From Rhodospirillales bacterium 24-66-33 (lineage in GTDB: Bacteria > Pseudomonadota > Alphaproteobacteria > Reyranellales > Reyranellaceae): a stretch of DNA of 56,477 nt. The translations under genes were made by a program, and so were the position numbers. Under the pieces are notes generated by a model, which saw only the letters and a list, made by a program, of their open reading frames with translations, did no database searches and had not been told where the DNA came from. The stretch's first letter is position 1; the number at the start of each line of letters is the position of its first letter. The stretch is taken from the NCBI GenBank assembly GCA_002281855.1, contig NCHQ01000034.1, positions 1 to 56,477 on the forward strand. Reading direction: 5' to 3'. Positions 1 through 10,195 of this stretch are shown piece by piece.

Positions 1-33
1 GATCTGCTCGTCCTTGAACCTCGACTTCCGCAT
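1..33 (-). CDS. IS3-family transposase OrfA, N-terminal 11 codons only
   Basis: The minus strand reads ATG at 33-31 followed by MRKSRFKDEQI up to the window edge. This is the typical opening of IS3-family OrfA, the helix-turn-helix half of the transposase. A GGAGG-like ribosome site lies just upstream (about 40-44). Only the start is inside the window, so the rest (OrfA remainder, OrfB with the DDE domain) should lie to the left. The subgroup cannot be judged from 11 residues. Confidence 0.7.
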   Translation of the reverse strand, partial: MRKSRFKDEQI

Positions 34-99
34 CTCTGCCTCCAATACGGAGGCCACTCTCTCAAGTTATCCGTGGTTCGAAAACCCAGGGGCAGGTCA
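1..99 (-). mobile_element. End of an IS3-family insertion sequence
   Basis: The minus-strand stretch ending at about 99 begins TGACCTGCCCCTGGG, a TG-starting terminal-repeat-like sequence, and leads about 65 bp later into an IS3-type OrfA start. Reading frame homology of the neighbouring DUF262 gene stops exactly at this point, which places the element boundary at about 99-100. The other end and the target duplication are outside the window, so the exact inverted repeat is inferred. Confidence 0.6.
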
Positions 100-443
100 A
101 TGATATCGGCTATTTCTCCGTCTGCCTCAATAATGGGAATCTCATAACCGGAAATGCGAGGCTGCAGCTTTCGGCGCTTCAGCAGAGTCCAATCAATCCA
201 CTCAGATGTCTCTCCCAGCTGCATGCGCACACGAAATTTGCCTCGCATGACCCCAGTGAACTTGAAAATAGACTCGAGTCGCTGTTTGCCATCGATTACG
301 TCGAAGACAAGCCTGCCTTCATCTTCGCGCTTGTACAGAAATATTGCGGGCAACGGATAATTGCGGAGGATGCTATCTATCAAGCTTGCGCGGTCACGCT
401 CATGCCAACCGCGATCGATGGAAACTGACCTCGTTCCCCAAGG
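100..443 (-). pseudogene. DUF262 (GmrSD/BrxU-like N-terminal domain) gene remnant
   Basis: Translation on the minus strand from about 443 down to 100 gives a continuous frame. It contains LIDSILRNYPLPAIFLYKR and, later, VIDGKQRLESI, the hallmark DG(K/Q)QR motif of DUF262 domains found in GmrSD-type modification-dependent restriction proteins. There is no start codon or upstream conserved segment in this frame, because the neighbouring gene starts at 452 on the other strand. The C-terminal side is cut by the IS end at about 99, after the residues GEIADI, just where the family's next conserved block is expected. It is therefore a doubly truncated remnant. The family assignment is firm from motif and order; a defence role for the intact ancestor is inference. 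Confidence 0.7.
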
Positions 444-451
444 AGGACAGC

Positions 452-838
452 ATGACCGAGCAGACTGAAATCGACAGCTTCGCCGTACCCGGCGCCATCG
501 CAGAGACGCTCCAGCGCTACATCGACGGCGCGCGCACGGGCGACATCGCCCTGCTGCGCTCGGCCTTCGCCGAAGGTGCGCGCGTGAGCGGCAGCTATGG
601 CGGCAAGCCCGTGACCTGGAGCCTGGAGGAGTTCTGCGAGGCCGTCGCCAAGGGCGGGCCGGCGCCCGGCCTGCAAACCCGCATCGTGGCGATCGAAGCC
701 GCCGGCGGGGCCGCGATGGCGCGGCTCGAGGCGCTCGACTGGCGTGGCACGCGCTACACGGATTCCTTCGTGATGATCCTGCGCGACGCCGGGTGGCGGA
801 TCGACAGCAAGGTCTTCCACGCCCACGCACGCGCCTGA
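452..838 (+). CDS. NTF2-like / putative lumazine-binding family protein
   Basis: A 128-residue cytoplasmic protein without signal peptide. The order fits the NTF2-like cone fold of the SnoaL/Lumazine_bd_2 group: an N-terminal helix (IAETLQRYIDGARTGD), a segment typical of the family (LLRSAFAEGARVSG), then a C-terminal beta sheet ending IDSKVFHAHA. These proteins are small enzymes or ligand binders and the substrate cannot be predicted here. The start at 452 is chosen because AAGGAGG lies at 440-446, at good spacing. A longer in-frame start at 344 would run into the opposite-strand DUF262 remnant and has no ribosome site. Confidence 0.75.
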   Translation: MTEQTEIDSFAVPGAIAETLQRYIDGARTGDIALLRSAFAEGARVSGSYGGKPVTWSLEEFCEAVAKGGPAPGLQTRIVAIEAAGGAAMARLEALDWRGTRYTDSFVMILRDAGWRIDSKVFHAHARA

Positions 839-997
839 ACGGCCGGCCTGAGGTCGCAGCAAAGTCACAGGTTGCGTCATGCCCTCGCCTCTTCCGTCAG
901 CTACTTAACCTTCAGGAGAGAAACCGCACCGGAGATGCGGCCAGTTTATGTTGCCCTGCGGACGCGAATGGGCCTCTAGTTGTGCAAGGGGAAGACG

Positions 998-1273
998 ATG
1001 TCACGCAGCCTGGATGCTCCACTCAGTCCAAACGAGGAAGTGACGTTGCGCCGGGTCGCCCTCGGTATCTCGCCGATGAAGGACCTCGCGCCGCGCGACC
1101 TCATGCGCCTCACATCGCTGTCGCTGGTCGAGATCGACGCCGGCGTGCCGCGCCTCACGGAGTTCGGGCGCAAGCGTTACCGCGCCCTGCCCCGCGCTGC
1201 CGACGTCAAGGATCTCACTCTGGAAGCGATGATCGCCGCCGTCAGCGACAGGCTGCGCAAGACGACGGACTAG
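998..1273 (+). CDS. Conserved small hypothetical protein, winged-helix-like
   Basis: A 91-residue soluble protein. The middle reads DLMRLTSLSLVEIDAG followed by LTEFGRKRYRALP, a pattern that resembles the recognition helix and wing of small winged-helix proteins, but no family is recognised with confidence. ATG at 998 is preceded by AAGGGGAAG, a good ribosome site; an in-frame TTG at 980 is less likely. It stands alone between an NTF2-like gene and a PRC-barrel gene. Function is unknown. Confidence 0.6.
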   Translation: MSRSLDAPLSPNEEVTLRRVALGISPMKDLAPRDLMRLTSLSLVEIDAGVPRLTEFGRKRYRALPRAADVKDLTLEAMIAAVSDRLRKTTD

Positions 1274-1364
1274 GCGGCGACAATGTGAAGTGTTTGCGAC
1301 CTCCGCAACGGACCGGGAAGGCCCGCGTTCATCACGCGACCCTTCCCCCAGCAGGAGAGAGCAC

Positions 1365-1727
1365 ATGACCGACCTGACCCTGACTCCGAAAAACCTGATC
1401 GCCGCCGAGCGCGTCACCGGCACCGACGTCTACAATCTGCAGGGCGACAAGCTCGGCACCGTCGAGGACATCATGATCGACAAGGTGAGCGGTCGCGCCA
1501 TCTATGCCGTGATGTCGTTCGGCGGCTTCCTCGGCATCGGCGAGAAGCACCATCCCCTGCCGTGGTCGACGCTGAAGTACGACGAGCGCCAGGGCGGCTA
1601 TGTGGTGGCCCTCGACAGGAAGATCCTGGAGGGCGCGCCGACCTTCGACGAAGCGGAGGATTTCAGCTGGACGCCCGATTACGGCCGCCAGGTCGACAAG
1701 TATTACGGTGTCCCGACCTATTGGTAA
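1365..1727 (+). CDS. PRC-barrel domain protein
   Basis: A 120-residue protein carrying one PRC-barrel domain from about residue 10 to 85: the GTDVYNLQGDKLGTVEDIMID segment (shown as its two halves GTDVYNLQGDKLG and TVEDIMID) is the classic start of the fold. The stretch GFLGIGEKHHPLPWSTLKYD is the usual second half in alphaproteobacterial stand-alone copies. The C-terminus is rich in aromatic and acidic residues and ends YYGVPTYW. Such proteins are general stress or envelope-associated small proteins of unclear biochemical role. The start has CAGGAGAG just upstream and a strong intrinsic terminator follows the stop. Confidence 0.85.
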   Translation: MTDLTLTPKNLIAAERVTGTDVYNLQGDKLGTVEDIMIDKVSGRAIYAVMSFGGFLGIGEKHHPLPWSTLKYDERQGGYVVALDRKILEGAPTFDEAEDFSWTPDYGRQVDKYYGVPTYW

Positions 1728-1742
1728 GACACGGCGCTGACG

Positions 1743-1786
1743 ATGCCGGCCCGTTGCCCCGCCCGGGCGATGGGCCGGCATTTTTT
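1743..1786 (+). terminator. Intrinsic terminator of the PRC-barrel gene
   Basis: A perfect 10-bp stem (ATGCCGGCCC at 1743-1752 with GGGCCGGCAT at 1772-1781) is followed by six T residues at 1781-1786, 15 bp after the PRC-barrel stop. It also separates this gene from the convergent lipoprotein gene. Confidence 0.85.
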
Positions 1787-2207
1787 ATGGCGTGACCTTC
1801 TGGCAGCCGGCACCCTGCCAGCGATAGCCTTGGGCCGAACCCGACACCATCGTCCATTCGACGATGCAGCCCTGGCGCACCAGGGTCGGCGGAAAGCCGC
1901 CCATGGGAATCCATACGCCACCGCCCCACCCCCATCCCCAGCCGCCGAAGCGCTGATACATCGGCGGCATGCCGGGATCGATGTACGACGTGTCCCATTT
2001 CCATTGCAGGATCTTGCTGCCGTCCTCGAGCTGATAGCTGCTGTCGGGAATGCGGCCCATGCTGTTCAGCAGCCCTGCCTCCGGCGCGCCGGCCATGGCG
2101 CGCAGCTGGCTGTCGAAGGCGGCCTCGCGTTCCGCCCGCGTCTCGCAGCCGGGCAAAAGCGTCAGGAGGGCGAGGACCGCCAGGAGCGGCTTGGCGAACA
2201 TGCTCAT
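1785..2207 (-). CDS. Hypothetical lipoprotein
   Basis: A 140-residue protein with an N-terminal hydrophobic segment ending in a lipobox (LLPGC, cysteine at about residue 21), so it should be lipid-anchored in the envelope. The mature part is Trp/Gly rich (GGWGWGWGGG) and ends with two cysteines (GAGCQ, and GCIVEW further upstream) that may form a disulfide. No family is recognised. It could start at Met1 or Met3, 6 bp apart. Its 3' end abuts the terminator of the convergent PRC-barrel gene. Confidence 0.7.
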   Translation of the reverse strand: MSMFAKPLLAVLALLTLLPGCETRAEREAAFDSQLRAMAGAPEAGLLNSMGRIPDSSYQLEDGSKILQWKWDTSYIDPGMPPMYQRFGGWGWGWGGGVWIPMGGFPPTLVRQGCIVEWTMVSGSAQGYRWQGAGCQKVTP

Positions 2208-2299
2208 ATTCTAGCGCGCTACGGCTTGGCTTTCACGTCCCGGTCGTAGATGTTGGTCGCGGGCGGACCGGAAGAGTCCGCAAGGGATGCGGAGAACGG

Positions 2300-3607
2300 A
2301 TGGGATCGGCGCTGAGGTGGCTCGCCTTCGCGATTTGCGTGGCGGGGTTGGTGCTGGGTCAGTTCGGACGCACATTCGACGATGTGCGGCGCTACGGCCA
2401 TATCTCCGACATCATGCAGTCCGAGTGGGCTGCAACCAACATCTGGCTCGACAGCACAGAGTGCACCGTGTCCCGCGGCGTCTGGCTGGCGGTCTGCGAG
2501 GACGGTCGCCTCATCCCGATCTCCGAACGGGCGATCGCCGACGATCCTGGCCACGCGCTGCTGCTCAGCGCCTGGGCCGCGATGACGGGCGAGCCTGCCA
2601 CTCTGGTCGACGTCGCGCGGCTCAACACGCTCATCAATACGATCGGCCTCGTGGCCCTGGCGGCGCTCTTGTTCTCGCTGCGGGCCTGGATCACCTCGCT
2701 CGTGCTGCTGGTGCGGGGGCCGATCGAGTTCCTGGGCTGGATGGGCACCTCTCCCCACTGGGCCTTCATCGGCACGGTCAGCCTGGCCGGCATCCTGCCG
2801 CTGGCGATCGTGACCCGCAGCAACCGCGCCTGGATCGCGGGCGGGATCGCGGCCCTGGCCGTGGTGACGCTGATCCGCGAATCGATCGGCCTGATGGGTT
2901 TCGCGCTCACGCTCGGCGCCCTGGCGGCGACGGCACTGCAGCGGCCGCGACCGGCTCACCTCCTGCCTCGCCTGGCGCTGATGGTCGTTCTCGCAACGGG
3001 GGCGCTGCTTGCTCCCAAATGGGCCACGATGGCGCGCGATGCGGCCTTTCCCATGGCGCCCGCCGAACGGCTGCAGACTCACGGCCTGTCGCATACGCTC
3101 TATCTCGGCCTCGGATTCGTCGAGAACAAGTGGGGCATCCGCTACCACGACGAGCATGGCGCGGACCTGGCCAACCGGGCCGGGATCATCTACTGCTCGC
3201 CCGAGTATTTCCGCATGATGTGGAAGCTTTACCTCGCCCGCATCGTCGAGGACCCGGTTGAAGTCGCGCGCATCTACTGGGAAAAGGCCCTGCAGTTGCT
3301 TGCCGTGCCGACCATGCAGCCCGGCCCGCCCTTCGGGATCGTCCTGGCGATCGGTCTGGTGCACCTGCTGGCAGCAACCTGGTTCGGCCTCTGGCGTCGC
3401 GTTGGCTTTCCGCAGGGTCTGCCGATCGAGGGGGTGTCGCTCGCGTTCCTCGGCCTCTTCCTCGCCCAGGCGATCCTGGCCTTGCCCAGCCATCTGTACG
3501 CCGTGCCGGTGAACGCCTTCATCCTCGTGCTGTTCGGGGCGATCGTCGAGTTCGTCGCGCGCGGGCTGTGGACGCTGGCCGCACGCCACCGCCGGGTTAC
3601 GGGGTAG
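2300..3607 (+). CDS. Polytopic membrane protein of unknown function
   Basis: A 435-residue integral membrane protein with about nine predicted hydrophobic segments. The first spans residues 5-20 and is followed by a roughly 90-residue, probably extracytoplasmic loop containing two cysteines (DSTEC and LAVCED). A second large loop before the last three membrane segments carries an HEHGAD-like stretch. The topology recalls GT-C glycosyltransferases, but no catalytic signature is seen, so no function is assigned. The ATG at 2300 follows CGGAGAACGG. Its last codons overlap the convergent gene at 3597. Confidence 0.7.
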   Translation: MGSALRWLAFAICVAGLVLGQFGRTFDDVRRYGHISDIMQSEWAATNIWLDSTECTVSRGVWLAVCEDGRLIPISERAIADDPGHALLLSAWAAMTGEPATLVDVARLNTLINTIGLVALAALLFSLRAWITSLVLLVRGPIEFLGWMGTSPHWAFIGTVSLAGILPLAIVTRSNRAWIAGGIAALAVVTLIRESIGLMGFALTLGALAATALQRPRPAHLLPRLALMVVLATGALLAPKWATMARDAAFPMAPAERLQTHGLSHTLYLGLGFVENKWGIRYHDEHGADLANRAGIIYCSPEYFRMMWKLYLARIVEDPVEVARIYWEKALQLLAVPTMQPGPPFGIVLAIGLVHLLAATWFGLWRRVGFPQGLPIEGVSLAFLGLFLAQAILALPSHLYAVPVNAFILVLFGAIVEFVARGLWTLAARHRRVTG

Positions 3608-3887
3608 CGCCCAGGTACTTCTTGCACTCGTAGGTGAGCTGATTGGTCCGCTGTCCCTCGCACGGCTTTTGCCGCTCGATCATCAGGGCGATCACGTAGA
3701 AGGCGAAGACGCCCAGGATCCAGATCGTGATCGCCCAGCCCATGGCGATGTCCAGCCGCCGATGAAAGGCGGGCGTGGCGCGCGACGGTGCCGCCACCGA
3801 GACGGCGCCCCGCACCAGCATGATCGTGAGGGGAAAGCTCGCCGCGCCGCAGGCCAGGTAGAGCAGAAGAACGTCGAGAACGCTCAT
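3597..3887 (-). CDS. Small membrane protein
   Basis: A 96-residue protein with two strong membrane segments (about 4-25 and 48-70) and a C-terminal tail with two cysteines (KPCEGQ and YECKKYL). It is the last gene of a tightly packed run after alaS and the lipoprotein gene: the preceding stop TGA (3891-3889) is separated from this ATG by one base, which suggests translational coupling. No family is recognised. Confidence 0.65.
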   Translation of the reverse strand: MSVLDVLLLYLACGAASFPLTIMLVRGAVSVAAPSRATPAFHRRLDIAMGWAITIWILGVFAFYVIALMIERQKPCEGQRTNQLTYECKKYLGATP

Positions 3888-3888
3888 C

Positions 3889-4229
3889 TCACCAGGAGAG
3901 TTTGGGCATGGGGATCGGCCCGTTCTGCTTCGGCGCCCAGCCGCGGGCTTCCATGCAGCGCGCCATCAGGCGTTCGTAGTTGTACTTGTATCCTTGGTTG
4001 GCCATGTCGGAGTACAGCTCCTGCTGACCGAACCGCTCGCGCTCGCCCGAGAACACCGCACGACGCTGGTCGTCGATGTCACGGTCCTGCTGGGTCCTCG
4101 CGCGGACCTGGGTGCGGCACTGCGACTGGTCCTTCGTGAACTGCTCGGCATCGGCGCCTTCCTTGCTGAAGTCCCGGGGCGCACAGGCCGACATCGCCGC
4201 CGCCGCCAGAACGAGGGCGATCGCGAGCT

Positions 4230-4233
<4 letters not shown>
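3889..4233 (-). CDS. Hypothetical lipoprotein coupled to alaS
   Basis: A 114-residue protein with a lipoprotein signal (AAAAMSAC, cysteine at about residue 17). The mature part is charged and Gln/Arg rich (FTKDQSQCRTQVRARTQQDR) and ends with a CMEARGW motif common in small alphaproteobacterial lipoproteins of unknown role. The ATG overlaps the alaS stop codon as ATGA (4233-4230), so translation is probably coupled to alaS. Longer in-frame readings that extend into alaS are shadows. Confidence 0.7.
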
Positions 4234-6899
<2,666 letters not shown>

Positions 6900-6955
6900 G
6901 CCGGCCTTGTAGCGTGCGCCAGCCCGTCACGTCCAGAACAGGGAACCCAGGGGAA

Positions 6956-7654
6956 ATGGCCGCCGAGGCCCATTCTACTGCCACTCTTCGCCTCTCGGTG
7001 GGCGACCTCCGGATCGCCCATCCGATCACCGTACCGACCGGGCCGGTGCCCGCGGCCGACGTCGTGCCGGCCCTCCAGGGCCTGGTGAACGCCGTGGTTG
7101 CCGCGGCCGAGGCCGGCAAGGCGATCTCCTGCCGCAAGGGCTGCGGGGCCTGCTGCCGCCAGCTCGTGCCGATCTCGCGCACGGAGGCTGAACGGCTGCT
7201 GTCGACGGTGGCGACCCTGCCGGCGGAGCGGCGTGCCGTGCTGGAAGGCCGTTTCGCCGCCGCCGAGGCCGCCCTTGCCGCGGCCGACCTCAAGGAACGC
7301 AAGGGGCGGCGCGACCGCGAGCTGTCGATCGCCTACTTCGCGCTGGGCATCCCCTGCCCCTTCCTCGAGGAGGAGAGCTGCTCGATCCACCCGGACCGGC
7401 CGCTGGTCTGCCGCGAATATCTCGTCACCTCGCCGGCCGAACTGTGCGCCGGGCCCGAGCAGGAAGGCGTGACACCGGTGCCCGTTCCCAAGGTCTCGCT
7501 GGCGGCCCGCGGCCTGCAGGACGAACGCGAGGAGTGGTTTCCGCTGGCGCTGCTGTTGGATTGGGCGAAGGCCCGCCCCAGGGCCGGCGCCCGGCGCACA
7601 GGGCCGGAGTGGATTCAGCGGTTCCTGAAGGGGATGTCCGCCAAGCGCACCTGA
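6956..7654 (+). CDS. YkgJ family cysteine-cluster protein
   Basis: A 232-residue cytoplasmic protein with the CxxxCxxCC cluster CRKGCGACC at residues 59-67 and a second half GIPCPFLEEESCSIHPDRP ending VCREY. This is the pattern of the CxxCxxCC (YkgJ/FliB-related) family, thought to bind zinc or an iron-sulfur cluster. The biological role is unknown. ATG at 6956 is chosen because AGGGGAA precedes it; an upstream in-frame start at 6914 lacks a ribosome site. It is divergent from alaS and convergent with recA. Confidence 0.8.
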   Translation: MAAEAHSTATLRLSVGDLRIAHPITVPTGPVPAADVVPALQGLVNAVVAAAEAGKAISCRKGCGACCRQLVPISRTEAERLLSTVATLPAERRAVLEGRFAAAEAALAAADLKERKGRRDRELSIAYFALGIPCPFLEEESCSIHPDRPLVCREYLVTSPAELCAGPEQEGVTPVPVPKVSLAARGLQDEREEWFPLALLLDWAKARPRAGARRTGPEWIQRFLKGMSAKRT

Positions 7655-7747
7655 GAGGTGTGTCAGCAATCGTGTCTGTTCTACGCCGTGCAGACTCCCG
7701 CGCCTCGCGGCTTGTAACCAAGCCGCTTGCAGGCGCTGCCGCCTGCC

Positions 7748-7821
7748 CCGCCCATTTCTTTTGGGCGCCTATGGCGCCCAAAAGAAATGGGCGGTACCGC
7801 GCGTGGGGTGCGGTACCGCCC
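7748..7821. terminator. Overlapping double hairpin between ykgJ-like gene and recA
   Basis: A perfect 22-bp inverted repeat (7748-7769 with 7773-7794, 3-nt loop) overlaps a second perfect 12-bp inverted repeat (7789-7800 with 7810-7821, 9-nt loop); the two share 7789-7794. The location between convergent stops (7654 and 7854) suggests a bidirectional terminator. The stems are longer than usual and there is no long T run, so a repeat-element origin is also possible. Confidence 0.6.
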
Positions 7822-7853
7822 TTAGGGACCCGGAGACAGGGGATCAGGGTCCG

Positions 7854-8921
7854 CTATTCCTCGTCGTCGTCTTCCTTGCCGCCCTCCATCAGGACGTTGG
7901 CCAGGATGCCGGCATTGGCGCGCACCTTGTTCTCGATCGCATTGGCGACTTCCGGGTGCTCCCGGAGATAATTCTTGGCGTTCTCGCGGCCCTGCCCGAT
8001 GCGGGTGCCATCGTAGGAGTACCAAGAGCCCGATTTCTCGACGACGCCGGCCTTCTCGCCGAGATCGATCAACTCACCATTCTTGGACACACCCTCGCCA
8101 TACATGATGTCGAACTCGACGACCTTGAACGGCGGCGCCACCTTGTTCTTCACGACCTTGACGCGCGTCGCGTTGCCGACGACTTCGTCCTTGTCCTTGA
8201 GCGCACCGATACGACGGATATCGAGGCGGACAGAGGCGTAGAACTTCAGCGCATTGCCGCCCGTCGTCGTTTCGGGACTACCGAACATGACGCCGATCTT
8301 CATGCGGATCTGGTTGATGAAGATCACCAGTGTGTTCGACTTGGAGATCGAGGCGGTGAGCTTGCGCAACGCCTGGCTCATCAGGCGGGCATGCAGGCCC
8401 GGCAGGGAGTCACCCATCTCGCCTTCGAGTTCGGCGCGTGGCACGAGGGCGGCCACCGAGTCGATCACCAACACATCGATGGCGCCGGAACGCACCAGCG
8501 TGTCGGCGATCTCGAGCGCCTGCTCGCCGGCGTCGGGCTGGGAGATCAGCAGGTTGCCGATGTCGACGCCCAGCTTCTTGGCATAGCCCGGATCGAGCGC
8601 ATGTTCGGCGTCGATGAAGGCGCAGGAACCGCTCTTCTTCTGCGCCTCGGCAATGACGTGCAGCGCGAGCGTCGTCTTGCCCGAACTTTCCGGGCCATAA
8701 ATCTCGACGATGCGGCCCTTGGGCAGGCCGCCGATGCCCAGCGCGATATCGAGGCCCAGCGAGCCGGTCGAGATCGCCTCGATCTCCAGCGCCTCGCGCT
8801 GGCCCAGCTTCATGATGGAGCCCTTGCCGAAAGCGCGCTCGATCTGGGCGAGAGCGGCGTCCAGCGCCTTGTTCTTGCTTTCCATGCCTTCTTTTTCGAC
8901 CACCTTGAGCATCGCCGACAT
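7854..8921 (-). CDS. recA: Recombinase RecA
   Basis: This 355-residue DNA-dependent ATPase catalyses strand exchange and stimulates LexA self-cleavage. Walker A is GPESSGKT at residues 76-83, Walker B sits in DVLVIDSVAAL, and the L2 DNA-binding loop region includes NQIRMKIGVMFGSPETTTGG. The C-terminus is acidic (GGKEDDDEE), as in other RecA proteins. The start at 8921 (MSAMLKVVEKEG) follows AAGGAGAAAGCC; extended in-frame starts reach into the promoter with no support. An alphaproteobacterial SOS box lies upstream at 9074-9088, so it is expected to be LexA-repressed. Confidence 0.98.
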   Translation of the reverse strand: MSAMLKVVEKEGMESKNKALDAALAQIERAFGKGSIMKLGQREALEIEAISTGSLGLDIALGIGGLPKGRIVEIYGPESSGKTTLALHVIAEAQKKSGSCAFIDAEHALDPGYAKKLGVDIGNLLISQPDAGEQALEIADTLVRSGAIDVLVIDSVAALVPRAELEGEMGDSLPGLHARLMSQALRKLTASISKSNTLVIFINQIRMKIGVMFGSPETTTGGNALKFYASVRLDIRRIGALKDKDEVVGNATRVKVVKNKVAPPFKVVEFDIMYGEGVSKNGELIDLGEKAGVVEKSGSWYSYDGTRIGQGRENAKNYLREHPEVANAIENKVRANAGILANVLMEGGKEDDDEE

Positions 8922-9073
8922 TGGCTTTCTCCTTCTTCCCATGCCCCTGTCAGGAGCGGCAATGCGGATAAGTCCGCCGCAGGTTCGAATGTCTGGTAGC
9001 GCCAATGTACCCATTTTGTTCCGACCGGCAATGGAACAATAAACCTCTGATGGAACTAATGTTCTTGACATTT

Positions 9074-9088
9074 GTTCCATCAATGTTC
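9074..9088 (-). promoter_or_regulatory. Putative LexA (SOS) box of recA
   Basis: On the minus strand the sequence is GAAC-ATTGATG-GAAC, an exact match to the alphaproteobacterial LexA consensus GAAC-N7-GAAC (equivalent to GTTC-N7-GTTC on the plus strand). It lies about 155 bp before the recA start. Several further GAAC/GTTC half-sites occur between 9015 and 9065. Confidence 0.8.
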
Positions 9089-9129
9089 TCAGTCAGGCCT
9101 GTGGATAATACTGGATCTCCGACGCCTCG

Positions 9130-10098
9130 CTATCCGCCCATAGCGCGCGCCACGGAGATGTAGAGGGGGATGCCCAGCAACAGGTTGAAGGGGAAGGTCA
9201 CGCCGAGCGAGAGCGCGAGCGGGATCGCCGCCCGGGCCTGCGGCAGGGCGAGCCGCATCGCCGCCGGGACTGCGATGTACGAGGCCGAGGCCGCGAGGGT
9301 GATGAACACCGCGATGCCGCCCACGGACAAGCCGATCCAGGGCGCCAGCAACGCCGCACACGTGCCACCGATCAGCGGCATGACGACGGCGAACACCGCG
9401 AGCCGGAAGGACAGCAACCGCCGTTCGTCGCGCAGGCCCCGGCCCGCCACCAGTCCCATGTCGAGCAGGAACAGGCAGAGGAAGCCGGGAAAGGCATCGA
9501 CCAGGAAAGGCTTCAGAAGCACCTGTCCCCGGTCGCCGGTTACGATACCGATCAGGAAAGAGCCGAGCAGCATGACGACCGCGCCGTTCAACAGGATCTC
9601 GCGGACCAACTCGCTTCCCCGCCCCTGCGCCTGTCCGCCCCGCGCGAGGAAGAGTGCGCTCAGGATCGCGGGCGTCTCCATCGCCGCGGCGACGGCGATC
9701 ATATAGCCCTCGAACGGAATGCCGAGCTGGCCGAGGGCGCTGGTGACGGCGACCAGCGTCACGGCGGAGATCGAGCCGTAGTGGGCGGCCACCGATGCCG
9801 CATCGGGAACCGAGAGGCCTGTGGCGGCGCGCAGGAGCGCAAAGGCGACGAAAGGGATGGCGAAGGACAGCATCACGCCTGCCGCCAGCGTGGCCGCCAA
9901 AGTCGCCGAGAGTCCATGATGGGCGACCTCGCCGCCGCCGCGGAAGCCGATCGACATCATCAGATAGAGCGACAGCAGCTTCGCCACCGACCCGGGAATG
10001 GAGAGGTCGGAACGGGCAAGGCTGAGGGCGGCGCCGAGCACGAAGAACAGCACCATCGGCGAGAGGATGTTCTGGCCGGCGAGATCGAAGAAGGACAT
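9130..10098 (-). CDS. SbtA-like sodium-dependent bicarbonate permease
   Basis: A 322-residue inner-membrane protein with about ten hydrophobic segments. The opening NILSPMVLFFVLG, the segment LLSLYLMMSIGFRGG and the central SVAAHYGSISAVTLVA correspond to conserved blocks of the SbtA / DUF897 family, whose cyanobacterial members take up bicarbonate with sodium. The two family halves are recognisable, with an ETPAILSALFLARGG stretch between them. ATG at 10098 (MSFFDLAGQ) is preferred over an in-frame ATG at 10128, because a GAGG site precedes it. It is divergently transcribed from the adjacent LysR gene, which probably regulates it. The substrate bicarbonate is inferred from the family. Confidence 0.8.
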   Translation of the reverse strand: MSFFDLAGQNILSPMVLFFVLGAALSLARSDLSIPGSVAKLLSLYLMMSIGFRGGGEVAHHGLSATLAATLAAGVMLSFAIPFVAFALLRAATGLSVPDAASVAAHYGSISAVTLVAVTSALGQLGIPFEGYMIAVAAAMETPAILSALFLARGGQAQGRGSELVREILLNGAVVMLLGSFLIGIVTGDRGQVLLKPFLVDAFPGFLCLFLLDMGLVAGRGLRDERRLLSFRLAVFAVVMPLIGGTCAALLAPWIGLSVGGIAVFITLAASASYIAVPAAMRLALPQARAAIPLALSLGVTFPFNLLLGIPLYISVARAMGG

Positions 10099-10195
10099 GG
10101 GGGCCTCGGCGTTTTCGGTGCCCTCCATTAGGTGGTGGCGCCTTGACCCGGAAATTGATAGTTGGCGACCGATTATTCAGGGAACTTGATAAATC
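10099..10195. promoter_or_regulatory. Divergent promoter region of SbtA-like and LysR genes
   Basis: These 97 bp are the only room for both promoters and for a LysR operator. The segment is more A+T rich than its surroundings (AAATTGATAGTTGG, GATTATTCAGGG, TTGATAAATC). No unambiguous T-N11-A palindrome was singled out. Confidence 0.5.
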
